Shown: positions 16,214-25,665, numbered from the stretch's first letter. The stretch: DNA of 46,554 nucleotides from Saprospiraceae bacterium (GCA_024103195.1 JAGFIW010000288.1:1-46554); one strand, 5' to 3'. Made by a program: numbers and translations. The notes: generated by a model not told the origin, from the sequence alone.

Positions 16214-17110
16214 ATGCTCGCCTCCATTCTCGAAGACGTCAGGCGCGAATTCCGCATGGGGAATATGGTCACGCGGATCGTCATCGTGAATGCCACCGCC
16301 TTCCTCCTGATCAATGCACTCCGGCTCATCGCCTGGCTGGGTAATGCAGGCGTCATCCCCTCCTGGTATCTGACCATACGCAAGTACCTCACCCTTTCCT
16401 CCGATCCCTGGTTTGATCTCACCCATCCCTGGGTGTTCCTGACCAGCATGTTCCTCCATGAGGGCTTCTGGCATCTCCTTTGGAATATGCTCTTTTTGTA
16501 TTGGTTTGGCAGGATCGTCGGGGATCTGATCGGCAACCACCGCATCCTGCCCCTTTACCTTCTCGGGGGTCTATTCGCCGGTCTGGTGTTTGTCGCCACC
16601 GCCCAATTGCCTCTTTACGGGACCAGCGGTGAATTCCATGCCCTGGGTGCCAGCGGGGCTGTTATGGCCATCGTGCTCGCCTCTGCGGTTATCGCCCCCG
16701 ATTACCGGCTTCACCTGCTGCTGATCGGAGAAGTACGGCTCAAATATGTAGTGGGTGTGCTCATTGTCCTCGACCTGATTGGTCTGGCCGGAAACATGAA
16801 TACCGGCGGCCATTTCGCCCACCTGGGCGGTGCTTTTTTCGGCTACCTGTTCGTGATCCTGCTCCGCCAGGGCATAGATGCCGGCAAAGGCATCAATGCC
16901 CTGCTTTCGCGATGGGAAAGCTGGCCTCGCCGCTCCGAAAAACGTCCCAAACTGATCTATCGCGCCGATTTGCCTGCTCCTGGAACGGCAGCGCCCAGCG
17001 CATCCCAGAAAAGACTGGACGCCATCCTCGAAAAGATCAAACATCAGGGCATGGATTCCCTGTCTGCCGAGGAACGCGAATTCCTGGAAAAACAAAGCCG
17101 GTCTTCGTGA
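16214..17110 (+). CDS. Rhomboid family intramembrane serine protease (second of pair)
   Basis: 298 residues. Motifs WHLLWNMLF (N91), catalytic S147 in LGASGAVMA, and catalytic H203 in GGHFAHLGGAFFGY. It is longer than the first copy because of a cytoplasmic tail after about residue 215, ending with RLDAILEKIKHQGMDSLSAE followed by EREFLEK, a C-terminal motif common in Bacteroidota rhomboids. Its TGA stop overlaps the GTG start of the next gene, so translation is probably coupled. The box in front suggests it can also be transcribed separately from the first rhomboid. Confidence 0.93.
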   Translation: MLASILEDVRREFRMGNMVTRIVIVNATAFLLINALRLIAWLGNAGVIPSWYLTIRKYLTLSSDPWFDLTHPWVFLTSMFLHEGFWHLLWNMLFLYWFGRIVGDLIGNHRILPLYLLGGLFAGLVFVATAQLPLYGTSGEFHALGASGAVMAIVLASAVIAPDYRLHLLLIGEVRLKYVVGVLIVLDLIGLAGNMNTGGHFAHLGGAFFGYLFVILLRQGIDAGKGINALLSRWESWPRRSEKRPKLIYRADLPAPGTAAPSASQKRLDAILEKIKHQGMDSLSAEEREFLEKQSRSS

Positions 17111-18162
17111 GTCTTCGCACCCTGGCGCTGGGTACAGCAGCCATTCTGCTGGGAACCGCCACCATCGTGGCCCTTCTCGCCCCTTACATCCCCCCCGACA
17201 AATTTTGGGGGCCCCTGTTTGCTGCTTATGGTTTCCTGTATCTCGTCGCCGCGCTGATCCTGCTGACGGCGATCTGGTGTCTCCGTCCGACACGCGGTAT
17301 GCTTGTTCCCCTGATCATTCTTCTCTTCTGTATTCCCTTTTTGGGTCGGCACATCAGGTTGTGGCCTCCACCTTCAAGGCCCGATGGCAAATCCATCCAT
17401 ATCGGCACCCTCAACACACACAGCCTGCGATTGCTCTCCAGATACACCAAAGGGCACCTGCTGATGGATACCGAAAAGGCCCTGAGCGCTTTTCCCGATT
17501 TCCAGCCGCCGGACATCCTTTGCCTTCAGGAAGTGCCCAGAGCCTATGATCCGGTAGCGGCCGACTGGGGGATGAAAGGAGCCGGTACCCATCGTTTCAG
17601 GAATACCCTGCTTTTCAGCAGGTATCCCATTGCCCACCGGGGCCAGAAAGAATTTGAGGGTTCAGGCAACAGCATCATCTGGGCAGACATCGAAACACCG
17701 GAAGGAAAGATCCGCATCTACAACGCCCACCTCCAATCCCACAGCATTTCTCCCCAAACCGAACAACTCCTCGACCAGCGGATTGACGACCGGCAAACCT
17801 GGAAGGGGTACAAACATATCCTGGGACGGGTGCGCCATTTTACGCGCATGCGGGCAAGTCAGGCACGTTGGCTGGCCGACCATGTCGCCCAGTGCCCCTG
17901 GCCCTTGGTGGTCGCCGGTGATCTCAACGATACCCCCCAATCTTACAGTTACAGGGTGTTGGCCCAACGGCTTTCAGACAGTTTCCGGAATGCCGGTCAG
18001 GGGTTTGGTACTACTTTTGCCGGAAAAATACCCGGTTTGCGCATCGACTACATACTTGGAGGGGATGGTGTTCAGTTCCTGTCCCACAAAGTTCACCGGG
18101 TTCGCATTTCCGACCATTATCCCGTTTTTGCCAAGTTTGTTCTTTCACCCTCCTCCCGGTAA
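17107..18162 (+). CDS. Membrane-anchored endonuclease/exonuclease/phosphatase (EEP) family protein
   Basis: 351 residues from a GTG start overlapping the rhomboid stop (GTGA); no suitable ATG exists between there and the first membrane span. Three N-terminal hydrophobic spans (about 3-24, 38-60, 65-80) are followed by a complete EEP fold: IGTLNTHS, the metal-binding Glu in DILCLQEVP, NAHLQSHS, AGDLNDTPQSYSYR, RIDYILGG and ISDHYPVFAKF. Such proteins hydrolyse phosphodiesters in nucleic acids, lipids or inositol phosphates. The active site probably lies in the periplasm, but topology is inferred. Substrate unknown. Confidence 0.9.
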   Translation: MSLRTLALGTAAILLGTATIVALLAPYIPPDKFWGPLFAAYGFLYLVAALILLTAIWCLRPTRGMLVPLIILLFCIPFLGRHIRLWPPPSRPDGKSIHIGTLNTHSLRLLSRYTKGHLLMDTEKALSAFPDFQPPDILCLQEVPRAYDPVAADWGMKGAGTHRFRNTLLFSRYPIAHRGQKEFEGSGNSIIWADIETPEGKIRIYNAHLQSHSISPQTEQLLDQRIDDRQTWKGYKHILGRVRHFTRMRASQARWLADHVAQCPWPLVVAGDLNDTPQSYSYRVLAQRLSDSFRNAGQGFGTTFAGKIPGLRIDYILGGDGVQFLSHKVHRVRISDHYPVFAKFVLSPSSR

Positions 18163-18195
18163 CCATCCCTTCACTGGCCTCATTATCCCCGTCCC

Positions 18196-19677
18196 ATGCC
18201 CACCCTTTACCTGTACAACAGCCTGACGCGCGAAAAATCCGCCTTCGAACCCCTCCACCCGGGGCACGTGGGCATGTACGTCTGCGGGCCAACCGTTTAC
18301 AATGACGTACATCTGGGGAATTGCCGGAGTTTCATCTCGTTTGATGTCATTTTCCGTACCCTCCGGTACCTGGGATACAAGGTGCGCTATGTGCGCAACA
18401 TCACCGATGTCGGTCATCTGCTTGACGACGGCGAGGACAGGATCGCCAAAGGCGCGCGTCTCGAACAACTGGAACCCATGGAAGTGGTGCAGAAATACAC
18501 CAACAGTTTTCTCGAGATGATGCGCATCTTCAACGTCTCCCCGCCCAGCATCGAACCCCGCGCTACCCAGCACATCATCGAACAAATCGAAATGGTCGCG
18601 GCCATTCTCGAAAACGGTTATGCCTACGAAATCAACGGCTCCGTCTATTTTGATACCGTCCGTTTTGCCCGGGAAAAAGGGGTGTATGGCCAACTGAGCG
18701 GGAGAGTGATCGAAGATCTTCTCCAGGAGACCCGCGATCTCAAAAAACAGGACGAAAAACGACATCCCGCTGATTTTGCGATCTGGATGAAAGCCGAACC
18801 GGAGCATATCATGCGATGGAACAGTCCCTGGGGAGAAGGATTTCCGGGATGGCACCTGGAGTGTTCTGCCATGAGCACCAAATACCTGGGCCACACCTTC
18901 GACATCCACGGGGGAGGTGCCGACCTCAAATTCCCCCATCACGAAAACGAGATCGCCCAGAACTACGGAGCCTGTGGTTGCGCACCGGCCAAATATTGGG
19001 TACATGGCAACATGTTGCTGCTCAACGGAAAAAAGATGTCCAAAAGCGACGGCAACACCATTAGTCCCTATGAGTTGTTCAGTGGAGAGAGTCCTTTCAT
19101 CTCCCGCGGTTACAGTCCGATGACCGTGCGGTTTTTCATGTTGCAAGCCCATTACCGCAGCACACTGGACATCACCGATGAAGCCCTTCAGGCCGCCGAC
19201 AAAGGATATCGCCGGCTGATGGAAGCCTGGAAGAACATCCAACGGCTCCCGGCTCCTGCCGGAAAGCAGGAAAGCGACCTGGACCGCGAAATCCTCGGCC
19301 AACTCGATCTAGCTGTTGAAGAGCTCTGCGACGATTTCAATACACCCAAGGCGCTTGCCCGGTTGTTTGAAGTCACCCCACGGATCAATGCCCTGCATGG
19401 CGGCCAGATCCCGCCGGATCAAATCCTGCCCTCCACCCTGGTGCGCCTCCGGGAAACCATGAGCGCGTTGCTTTTTGACGTATTCGGTCTGGCAGAAGAA
19501 GATCAGGGTACCGCCTCAGCCACCGTGAATGCCCTGATGGACCTCATTCTGGATCTCAGAGGACGGGCCCGGGCCTCGAAAGACTGGCCGACCGCAGACC
19601 GTATTCGTGACGGGTTGAAAGAAGCCGGAATCGTGGTGAAGGATGGCCCTGAAGGTTCTTCCTGGAGCGCCTCGTAA
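18196..19677 (+). CDS. cysS: Cysteinyl-tRNA synthetase
   Basis: 493-residue class I aminoacyl-tRNA synthetase that charges tRNA-Cys. The HIGH-type motif appears as VHLGNCR within CGPTVYNDVHLGNCR (C30 is the zinc ligand), with further zinc ligands in GWHLECSAMS and the HHENE segment. The second motif is KMSKS at 280-284. The C-terminal helical anticodon-binding region is complete and ends with TADRIRDGLKEAGIVVKDGP. Length is typical. Confidence 0.97.
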   Translation: MPTLYLYNSLTREKSAFEPLHPGHVGMYVCGPTVYNDVHLGNCRSFISFDVIFRTLRYLGYKVRYVRNITDVGHLLDDGEDRIAKGARLEQLEPMEVVQKYTNSFLEMMRIFNVSPPSIEPRATQHIIEQIEMVAAILENGYAYEINGSVYFDTVRFAREKGVYGQLSGRVIEDLLQETRDLKKQDEKRHPADFAIWMKAEPEHIMRWNSPWGEGFPGWHLECSAMSTKYLGHTFDIHGGGADLKFPHHENEIAQNYGACGCAPAKYWVHGNMLLLNGKKMSKSDGNTISPYELFSGESPFISRGYSPMTVRFFMLQAHYRSTLDITDEALQAADKGYRRLMEAWKNIQRLPAPAGKQESDLDREILGQLDLAVEELCDDFNTPKALARLFEVTPRINALHGGQIPPDQILPSTLVRLRETMSALLFDVFGLAEEDQGTASATVNALMDLILDLRGRARASKDWPTADRIRDGLKEAGIVVKDGPEGSSWSAS

Positions 19678-19805
19678 GCTCTTCCCTATCGGACACGGGA
19701 GGGGGTAGGCCGACATCCGTTGCAGGAATGTCCATTGTCCTTTCCCCTTCCCTGTATCCGGCCATTGCCTCCTTTCATCCGGTATATCTCGTCTGCGGTC
19801 GATTG

Positions 19806-19848
19806 TTGGGGGATGATCCTCCGGAGAACGCCGACTTTTGTCCCCCAA
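19806..19848 (+). other. Potential long hairpin upstream of the LolD-like gene
   Basis: Eight-base arms TTGGGGGA (19806-19813) and TCCCCCAA (19841-19848) enclose a 27-base loop that itself contains the palindrome CTCCGGAG (19819-19826). It ends 11 bases before the ATG at 19860 and could affect translation or transcription of the ABC pair. Structure is by eye only. Confidence 0.3.
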
Positions 19849-19859
19849 TCCGCTTATCC

Positions 19860-20558
19860 ATGTCCTTTATCGAGATCCGGAATCTGAAAAAGATCTATCG
19901 CAAATCGGCCGTCAATGTTTCGGCGGTCAACGATGTCAGCCTGGATATCCACCGGGGAGAATTCGTGGCCATAGTAGGGAAATCGGGATCCGGCAAATCC
20001 ACCTTGCTCAATCTGCTGGGTGGTTTGGATACCCCCACTTCGGGGATCATCCGAGTGGACGGGACGGATCTTGCTGCCGGCGGCAGGGAGGGTCGTGTTC
20101 GTCATCGCCGTCACCGCGTCGGCATGGTGTTCCAGACGTTTCAGCTCATCACGGGTCTTACGGCCATTGAAAATGTGGAGCTCGCCCTCGCTTTCGGGGG
20201 TGTAAACCGCAAGGACAGAAAGAGAATTGCCCTTGCTCTGCTCGAACAGGTAGGACTTGCCGACAGGGCCGACCACCGCCCCACCGAACTTAGCGGAGGA
20301 GAAGCCCAAAGGGTCGCCATCGCCCGGGCGTTGGCCAACAACCCGGATATCATTCTCGCCGACGAACCAACCGGAAACCTCGATACCCAGAACGGAGAAG
20401 CCATCCTCGCTTTGTTACAGCGACTTCATGTCCAGGGCCGTACCATCATCATGATCACCCACGATCCCGACATGGCCGCTGTGGCCCAACGCATCATCCG
20501 GATCCAGGACGGACGCGTGCTGGATGAGACTCCTTCCTTCCAAAATCCCCAGGTATGA
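19860..20558 (+). CDS. ABC transporter ATP-binding protein, LolD/MacB/FtsE type
   Basis: 232 residues from the ATG at 19860; an upstream extension of the frame lacks family sequence. Walker A GKSGSGKST (40-48), signature LSGGEAQRVAIARAL, Walker B IILADEPTGNLD and the switch histidine in MITHDPD are all canonical. This subfamily powers mechanotransmission by MacB-type permeases rather than moving substrates through a channel. Its stop overlaps the next start (ATGA), so it clearly pairs with the following MacB-like permease. Confidence 0.93.
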   Translation: MSFIEIRNLKKIYRKSAVNVSAVNDVSLDIHRGEFVAIVGKSGSGKSTLLNLLGGLDTPTSGIIRVDGTDLAAGGREGRVRHRRHRVGMVFQTFQLITGLTAIENVELALAFGGVNRKDRKRIALALLEQVGLADRADHRPTELSGGEAQRVAIARALANNPDIILADEPTGNLDTQNGEAILALLQRLHVQGRTIIMITHDPDMAAVAQRIIRIQDGRVLDETPSFQNPQV

Positions 20559-21955
20559 CGACCTCAGATATCCTCCGTATGGCGATCCACAACCTGTGGC
20601 GTACCCGGCTGCGGTCCTCCCTGACCGTTCTCGGTGTGGTCATAGGCATTGGTGCGCTCATTTCCATGGTCGCGTTTGGCAGCGGCATGGAAAAGAACGT
20701 CACAGACGCCTTTATGGAAAGTGGTCTCTTCGCCCGCATCACCGTTTCACCGCTTAAGCTGGACATGAACAGGCCGGTGGAATCCCTGACCGATACCAGC
20801 GGCGTCAGCGTTCCGCTGGATGATGAATTGTTGGATCGCATCCGGCGGATAAAGGGCGTCAAGGAAGCTTATGGCGAGATCCAGCAGCCTGCCAAAGTAG
20901 GATTGGAGGGGAAAGAGACCACCCTGACCTACACAGGCGTTGATCCCGCCATGGGCCTGAAAAATTCCAGTGCCGAATTGATCGCCGGTACATTCCTTAC
21001 ATCGGATTCCATGCCCCAGGCCGTAATCAACACACAATTGCTTCGACGATTGAAAATCCGTCTGGATACCGAGGATATGGCCAAAGCCAAAGAGAAAGAC
21101 ACCGCAAAGGTTTATACCTACGTACTGCCGGAGGACCTGATCGGCGACACGCTGTGGTTGAGCACCGCCGTATTCAATCCCATGCGCATGATGGGCGCCC
21201 TGATGGGAAACCGCGATGAAACCCCTTTGAGCGAACGCAGGACCCCGCTGATCATCACCGGCATACGGGAATTGGAACCGGATGGTCCGGCCAGTCGCTT
21301 CGGCGGTGATCTGCTTATCCCCGCCGGATTTGCTTCGACGATCCCCAGCATCGGTTTCAACAGCATCACCGATTTCCTGCGTAAGGGTAAATCTTCCCCG
21401 GACAAATACGCTGTCATCCAGGTCAATGTAGCGGGGCCGGAAGACATCACACCCGTCCGGGCCGAATTGGAATCCATGGGCTTGAACGCCTTTGCGCTGG
21501 CCGAACAACTCAAGGAAGTGCGCCGCGCCTTCCTCGCCATGAAAGCGGTATTGGGCGTGGTCGGATTCATTGCCCTTGTCGTTGCCGGGTTGGGCATCAT
21601 CAATACCCTGTTGATGAGTATCCTGGAAAGGACAAGAGAGATCGGAATCATGAAAGCCATCGGGGGAAGTGAAGGCCAGATCAAATCGGTGTTCTTCGGC
21701 GAAGCTGCCGTGATCGGACTGATCGGCGCCCTGGGAGGTATTGCCCTTGGTTGGTTGGTCACCCTGGCTGCCGGAAGCTTCATCAACATGAAAATTCGCG
21801 AGATGGGAGAGACACCCATGGACCTCTTCTACTTTCCCTGGTGGTTGCTGTTGGGATCCATCGGTTTTGCCATAGGTCTCAGCTTGCTGGCCGGTCTTTA
21901 TCCAGCCAGTCGCGCCGCCCGGATCGATCCGGTCGAAGCCTTGCGGTGGGGGTGA
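20555..21955 (+). CDS. MacB/FtsX-type ABC transporter permease
   Basis: 466 residues with the MacB layout: a first membrane span (about 21-42, in SSLTVLGVVIGIGALISMVA), a large periplasmic domain to about 325, and three C-terminal spans containing VLGVVGFIALVVAGLGIINT, the ERTREIGIMKAIGGS motif and AAVIGLIGALGGIALGWLV. It ends with ASRAARIDPVEALRWG, the conserved C terminus of this family. Partner of the preceding ATPase. Possible cargo includes lipoproteins, peptides or antimicrobials; no adaptor (MacA) gene is adjacent. Confidence 0.92.
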   Translation: MTTSDILRMAIHNLWRTRLRSSLTVLGVVIGIGALISMVAFGSGMEKNVTDAFMESGLFARITVSPLKLDMNRPVESLTDTSGVSVPLDDELLDRIRRIKGVKEAYGEIQQPAKVGLEGKETTLTYTGVDPAMGLKNSSAELIAGTFLTSDSMPQAVINTQLLRRLKIRLDTEDMAKAKEKDTAKVYTYVLPEDLIGDTLWLSTAVFNPMRMMGALMGNRDETPLSERRTPLIITGIRELEPDGPASRFGGDLLIPAGFASTIPSIGFNSITDFLRKGKSSPDKYAVIQVNVAGPEDITPVRAELESMGLNAFALAEQLKEVRRAFLAMKAVLGVVGFIALVVAGLGIINTLLMSILERTREIGIMKAIGGSEGQIKSVFFGEAAVIGLIGALGGIALGWLVTLAAGSFINMKIREMGETPMDLFYFPWWLLLGSIGFAIGLSLLAGLYPASRAARIDPVEALRWG

Positions 21956-22125
21956 GTCCCCCGCGTTGCCAAATAAAGGCGCTGGCTGAAACGAAACACG
22001 GAGATTCCGTCGGCATGTGATTATTCAAGGGATTTGCCATTTCCGCATCGACCTGCCTTAACCCTCTTTGTAAGGAGGTAGGTCCCATTATATCATGTCC
22101 GGACCGTAAAAGCGTTCTATACCTG

Positions 22126-24042
22126 ATGCTTCGCTCCTTATTCCTTCTCTTAGGTCTTTGCCTCATTCCCTTGGTGCATTGGGGCCAGGAAAATGTTTCG
22201 CCCAAAGCCCAAAAAGCGAGGCAGGAAGCCAGGGAATGGATCAAGAAAGGTAAGCCGGACAAGGCCCTTGCCGCTCTGGACAAAGCCATACTTCTTTCAC
22301 CGGATTACTACGCAGCCATCTCCGATCGGGCGGCACTGCTGCTTGAATCCGAACCCGCCACCGCCGAGGCGGATTTGCGTCGTCTTGTCCTTCTCCGGCC
22401 GGAAGAGGACCCATCCGTTTGGCTGGCATTGGCACGCATTTGCAGGGATGGACGGCGATGGGAGGAGGCGGTAGCCGCCTACGACCGTTATCTCCATCTT
22501 GCCCCCGACACCCATCACGCCAAAGCTGAAGCCCGGAGGGAAAGGAACAATTCCGCCTTTGCCGGGGAGGCACGGCGCACACCGGTTCCTTTTGCGCCCA
22601 TACCCCTTCCGGCGACAATCAACCGCCCGGGTCAAATGCAGTATGGGGCCGTTTTCCGGGGCGATGGACGCTATATGGTCTTTACCAGAAGGGTGGATGG
22701 CCAGGAAGACTTCTATGCCGCCCAAAGGACCGGCCCTGACTGGTCGGTGGCCGAACCCATCCACGAGCTCAATTCCCTACAGAACGAAGGGATGCATTCA
22801 CTGGGCCGGGATGGCTCCATCCTGGTATTTACCCGCTGTCAGGACAGCCGGGGTCTGGGCAGTTGTGACCTGTACATCTCCTCCTTGGGGACAGATGGCC
22901 GGTGGTCGGCACCCCGAAACATGGGACCAGGTGTCAATACCCGCCATTGGGATGCCCAGCCGGCATTGTCTGCTGACGGCAGTATGTTGATCTACAGCAG
23001 TACTCGTCCCGGGGGTAAGGGGGAATCCGATCTTTGGTGGACCTTTCGGGATAGTGCGGGGGATTGGTCGGAGCCGCAACCCATTCCAGGAGCAGTCAAT
23101 ACACCTTTCCGTGAACAAACCCCCTTTTTGCATGCCGATGGCAAAACCCTCTATTTTTCCTCGGACGGCCATCCCGGGATGGGAGACATGGATTTGTTTG
23201 TCACGCGTTTCCAGCCGGGTAAAGGGTGGTCCGACCCTGTCAACCTCGGCTATCCGGTCAACACCGAGGGTCATGAAGGATCCCTTAGTCTTTACCTGGA
23301 TGGCCATACCGCTTGTTTGGCCACCGACAGAAGCCTGGCGGAAGATTGGCCCCGTGGCATTTATCTGTATGAATTCACCCTCGCCGAAGAGGTCCGCGGC
23401 ATCCCTGTCACCTATGTCAGGGGCAGGGTAACGGATGCCTCGACAGGCCGTGGGCTTCCCGGTCGGTTTCTGGTCCGTCAGCAGGGGCCGGATCAGGAAT
23501 CGGCCTATGAGGTATCCGCCCGTGAGAACGGTGAATTTCTGGTGTGCCTGCCCAGTGGATCCGAATATGCCGTTATCCTGGAACTTCCGGGTTATGCCTT
23601 TTACAGTTCGCGATTTTCGATCCGTGAAGAGAATGCCTTTCAGCCGTACGAACTTGACATTGCCCTGCATCGGCTTGCGACTGTCCGTGATACCGGCCAG
23701 GAAGTACGGATTGTCCTGCGCAATATTCTTTTCCCAACAGGCAGTGACGTATTCCACCCTTCATCCCTTTTCGAATTGGAGCGGGTAAAGGCCCTTATGG
23801 AAGAAAATCCGGAAATCCGGGTTCGTCTGGAAGGGCATACGGACAACACCGGCCTACCAGTAGACAACCAGGCGCTTTCAAGCCGCAGAGCCGATGCGGT
23901 CAGGAATTGGCTTGTCCGGCAAGGGATTGCCGGCCATCGCATCCAAAGTGCCGGATACGGCGACACCCGTCCTGTAGCGGACAATACGACATCCGAAGGA
24001 AAACAATTGAACCGGAGGACAGAAATGGTTATTTTACGCTGA
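22126..24042 (+). CDS. TPR-PD40-CRD-OmpA envelope protein (PorE-like domain order)
   Basis: 638 residues. A signal peptide (about 1-20) is followed by TPR-like helices (about 25-125), a PD40/WD40-like propeller (about 166-425) with repeats such as LSADGSMLIYSSTRPGG and HADGKTLYFSSDGHPGMGDMDLF, a carboxypeptidase-regulatory-like domain (about 428-510, starting VRGRVTDASTGRGLPG), and a C-terminal OmpA peptidoglycan-binding domain (about 525-638) with LEGHTDNTG and NRRTEMVILR. The same order is known in PorE, which links the type IX secretion system to peptidoglycan. No convincing lipobox and no por or gld neighbour is seen, so this may be a paralogue. Confidence 0.88.
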   Translation: MLRSLFLLLGLCLIPLVHWGQENVSPKAQKARQEAREWIKKGKPDKALAALDKAILLSPDYYAAISDRAALLLESEPATAEADLRRLVLLRPEEDPSVWLALARICRDGRRWEEAVAAYDRYLHLAPDTHHAKAEARRERNNSAFAGEARRTPVPFAPIPLPATINRPGQMQYGAVFRGDGRYMVFTRRVDGQEDFYAAQRTGPDWSVAEPIHELNSLQNEGMHSLGRDGSILVFTRCQDSRGLGSCDLYISSLGTDGRWSAPRNMGPGVNTRHWDAQPALSADGSMLIYSSTRPGGKGESDLWWTFRDSAGDWSEPQPIPGAVNTPFREQTPFLHADGKTLYFSSDGHPGMGDMDLFVTRFQPGKGWSDPVNLGYPVNTEGHEGSLSLYLDGHTACLATDRSLAEDWPRGIYLYEFTLAEEVRGIPVTYVRGRVTDASTGRGLPGRFLVRQQGPDQESAYEVSARENGEFLVCLPSGSEYAVILELPGYAFYSSRFSIREENAFQPYELDIALHRLATVRDTGQEVRIVLRNILFPTGSDVFHPSSLFELERVKALMEENPEIRVRLEGHTDNTGLPVDNQALSSRRADAVRNWLVRQGIAGHRIQSAGYGDTRPVADNTTSEGKQLNRRTEMVILR

Positions 24043-24052
24043 AGAAAGAACG

Positions 24053-24060
24053 TACCTTTG
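24053..24060 (+). promoter_or_regulatory. -7 box TACCTTTG for the alpha/beta hydrolase gene
   Basis: Exact TAnnTTTG, ending 19 bases before the ATG at 24080. Confidence 0.6.
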
Positions 24061-24079
24061 CACCCGAATCGAAGCCCCC

Positions 24080-24874
24080 ATGTCAGGAATTCCCTTTTTT
24101 AAACACGGTTCTGGTCCGATCACCGTTGTTTTGATCCATGGATTCATGGAGGATCGCCGTATTTTCGATACCATCCTCCCCCACCTCGATCAAAAGAACT
24201 TCAGTTGGTTTCTGCCGGATTTGCCCGGTTTCGGAGAGGCCAGCAAAGTGGGACTTCTGGAGATATCCATGACCGGGTATGCCGATTACATCAGGGACTG
24301 GATCCTCGACCAAAACAAAAACTCGGTCATTCTGGCCGGCCACAGCATGGGTGGTTATGTGGCGCTGGATTTTGCCTCGCACTATCCCGAACAGCTCAAA
24401 GGATTGGTGCTGATGCACAGTCAGGCGGCCCCGGACTCTCCGGAAAAAAGAAAAAGCCGGGAGGAGCACATGCAATTCCTCGAGCGAAATGGTTTGGCCA
24501 AATATGCCGCCCGACTCATCCCCGATCTCTACATGTCCGCCTGGAAAGAGAAAAACAGGGGAGAATTGGATGAATGGATCGACCGTGCCTCCAAGTACGG
24601 ACAAAAGGGAGTCATGCTCGCTTTGCAGTGCATGCGTGATCGGAAGGACCACCGCGATACACTGGCACAACTGAAAATACCGGTCAGCATGATCGCCGGG
24701 GCACACGATCCTATCGTATCGCGGGAACAAAGCCTGGAAGAAGCCCAACTGGCACCGCAGACTTGTTTCCAAATGCTGGAAAACGCCGGTCATATGGGCA
24801 TGCTGGAAGACGCCGCTACATTCGGAGAGGCTCTTCAGCAATGTGTCAATCAGATGACCCAGATTGCAGTTTAG
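24080..24874 (+). CDS. Alpha/beta-fold hydrolase
   Basis: 264 residues. The oxyanion region is VVLIHGFMEDRR, the nucleophile is S89 in AGHSMGGYVALDFA, the acid is probably the Asp in AGAHDPIVS, and the histidine is in ENAGHMGML. The lid region (about 120-185) is charged. The substrate is unknown; esterase, lactonase or peptidase activity are all possible. The last 29 bases overlap the 3' end of the convergent MazG-like gene. Confidence 0.9.
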   Translation: MSGIPFFKHGSGPITVVLIHGFMEDRRIFDTILPHLDQKNFSWFLPDLPGFGEASKVGLLEISMTGYADYIRDWILDQNKNSVILAGHSMGGYVALDFASHYPEQLKGLVLMHSQAAPDSPEKRKSREEHMQFLERNGLAKYAARLIPDLYMSAWKEKNRGELDEWIDRASKYGQKGVMLALQCMRDRKDHRDTLAQLKIPVSMIAGAHDPIVSREQSLEEAQLAPQTCFQMLENAGHMGMLEDAATFGEALQQCVNQMTQIAV

Positions 24875-25199
24875 GATTGTCGAGATGCCGCCGTGCATCC
24901 CGGATATCCTTCTTGGTCATGCTTTCCTGCAGAGCTTGGTCGAGATCTACACCGGATTGGTTGGCCAAACAGATCAACACCCACAGAATATCCGCCATTT
25001 CACTGGCAATGGCCGCAGGCGCACCGGAGGGATCCTCGGTGGATTTGTAGGATTGCTCCCCGTATTCCCTGACCATCCAACGGCTTAACTCTCCCACTTC
25101 TTCCATCAGGATAGCCATATTGGACAGCGGATTGAAGTACCTTACTCCTTTGGTCCGGATCCATTGATCCACCATTTGCTGGGCCTCCTTTATTTCCAT
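24846..25199 (-). CDS. MazG-like nucleotide pyrophosphohydrolase
   Basis: 117 residues of the all-alpha NTP-pyrophosphatase superfamily. Metal-binding acidic motifs are visible: LMEEVGELSRWM (E-E-x-x-E) and SEMADILWVLICLAN (E-x-x-D). It is a single-domain form that probably cleaves non-canonical nucleotides to monophosphates. It starts one base after the dtd stop, so the two form a leftward unit of quality-control enzymes. It overlaps the convergent alpha/beta hydrolase gene by 29 bases. Confidence 0.88.
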   Translation of the reverse strand: MEIKEAQQMVDQWIRTKGVRYFNPLSNMAILMEEVGELSRWMVREYGEQSYKSTEDPSGAPAAIASEMADILWVLICLANQSGVDLDQALQESMTKKDIRDARRHLDNPKLQSGSSD

Positions 25200-25200
25200 G

Positions 25201-25653
25201 TCACTCCTTTCTTTTACTGTCCATGATCAGGGTGACGGGACCGTCGTTGACCAGCCCCACCTGCATATCTGCTGCGAATATTCCGCTTTCTACCGGACAT
25301 CCGCTCTGCATGGCCAATTCCTCCAGAAAATATTGATACAAGGGAATCGCCTTTTCAGGTCTTGCGGCACGGATAAAGGAAGGACGGTTGCCTTTCCGTG
25401 TACTCGCATGCAAGGTAAACTGGGATACAACCAGGAATGCCCCGCCAACGGCGGCGATATCCGCATTCATTCTTCCCTCCTCATCGGAAAATATCCTGAG
25501 TGTTTTGAGTTTCTGGCACAACCACATGACGTCATCCCTTTCATCATCTTCCTCCACACCTACAAGGACCAATAATCCCCTGCCAATGGCGCCCACGATC
25601 CGACCTTCAACCCGAACCGATGCTTCCCTGACTCTCTGTATGACGATTCTCAT
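25201..25653 (-). CDS. dtd: D-aminoacyl-tRNA deacylase
   Basis: 150-residue DTD that hydrolyses D-aminoacyl-tRNAs (and glycyl-tRNA-Ala). It begins [17 protein letters not shown], has the active-site motif SQFTLHA, and the C-terminal motif [15 protein letters not shown]. Length is standard. It is the leftward gene closest to the proposed origin: an exact DnaA box begins four bases upstream of its start codon. Confidence 0.95.
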   Translation of the reverse strand: MRIVIQRVREASVRVEGRIVGAIGRGLLVLVGVEEDDERDDVMWLCQKLKTLRIFSDEEGRMNADIAAVGGAFLVVSQFTLHASTRKGNRPSFIRAARPEKAIPLYQYFLEELAMQSGCPVESGIFAADMQVGLVNDGPVTLIMDSKRKE

Positions 25654-25656
25654 AAC

Positions 25657-25665
25657 TTATCCACA
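25657..25665 (+). other. DnaA box TTATCCACA
   Basis: Exact match to the TTATNCACA consensus, immediately upstream of dtd. Confidence 0.7.

Noticed and set aside
18262..18272. CACGTG-containing sequence inside cysS as another parS
   Set aside because: Only the central CACGTG is present; the flanks do not match the parS palindrome.
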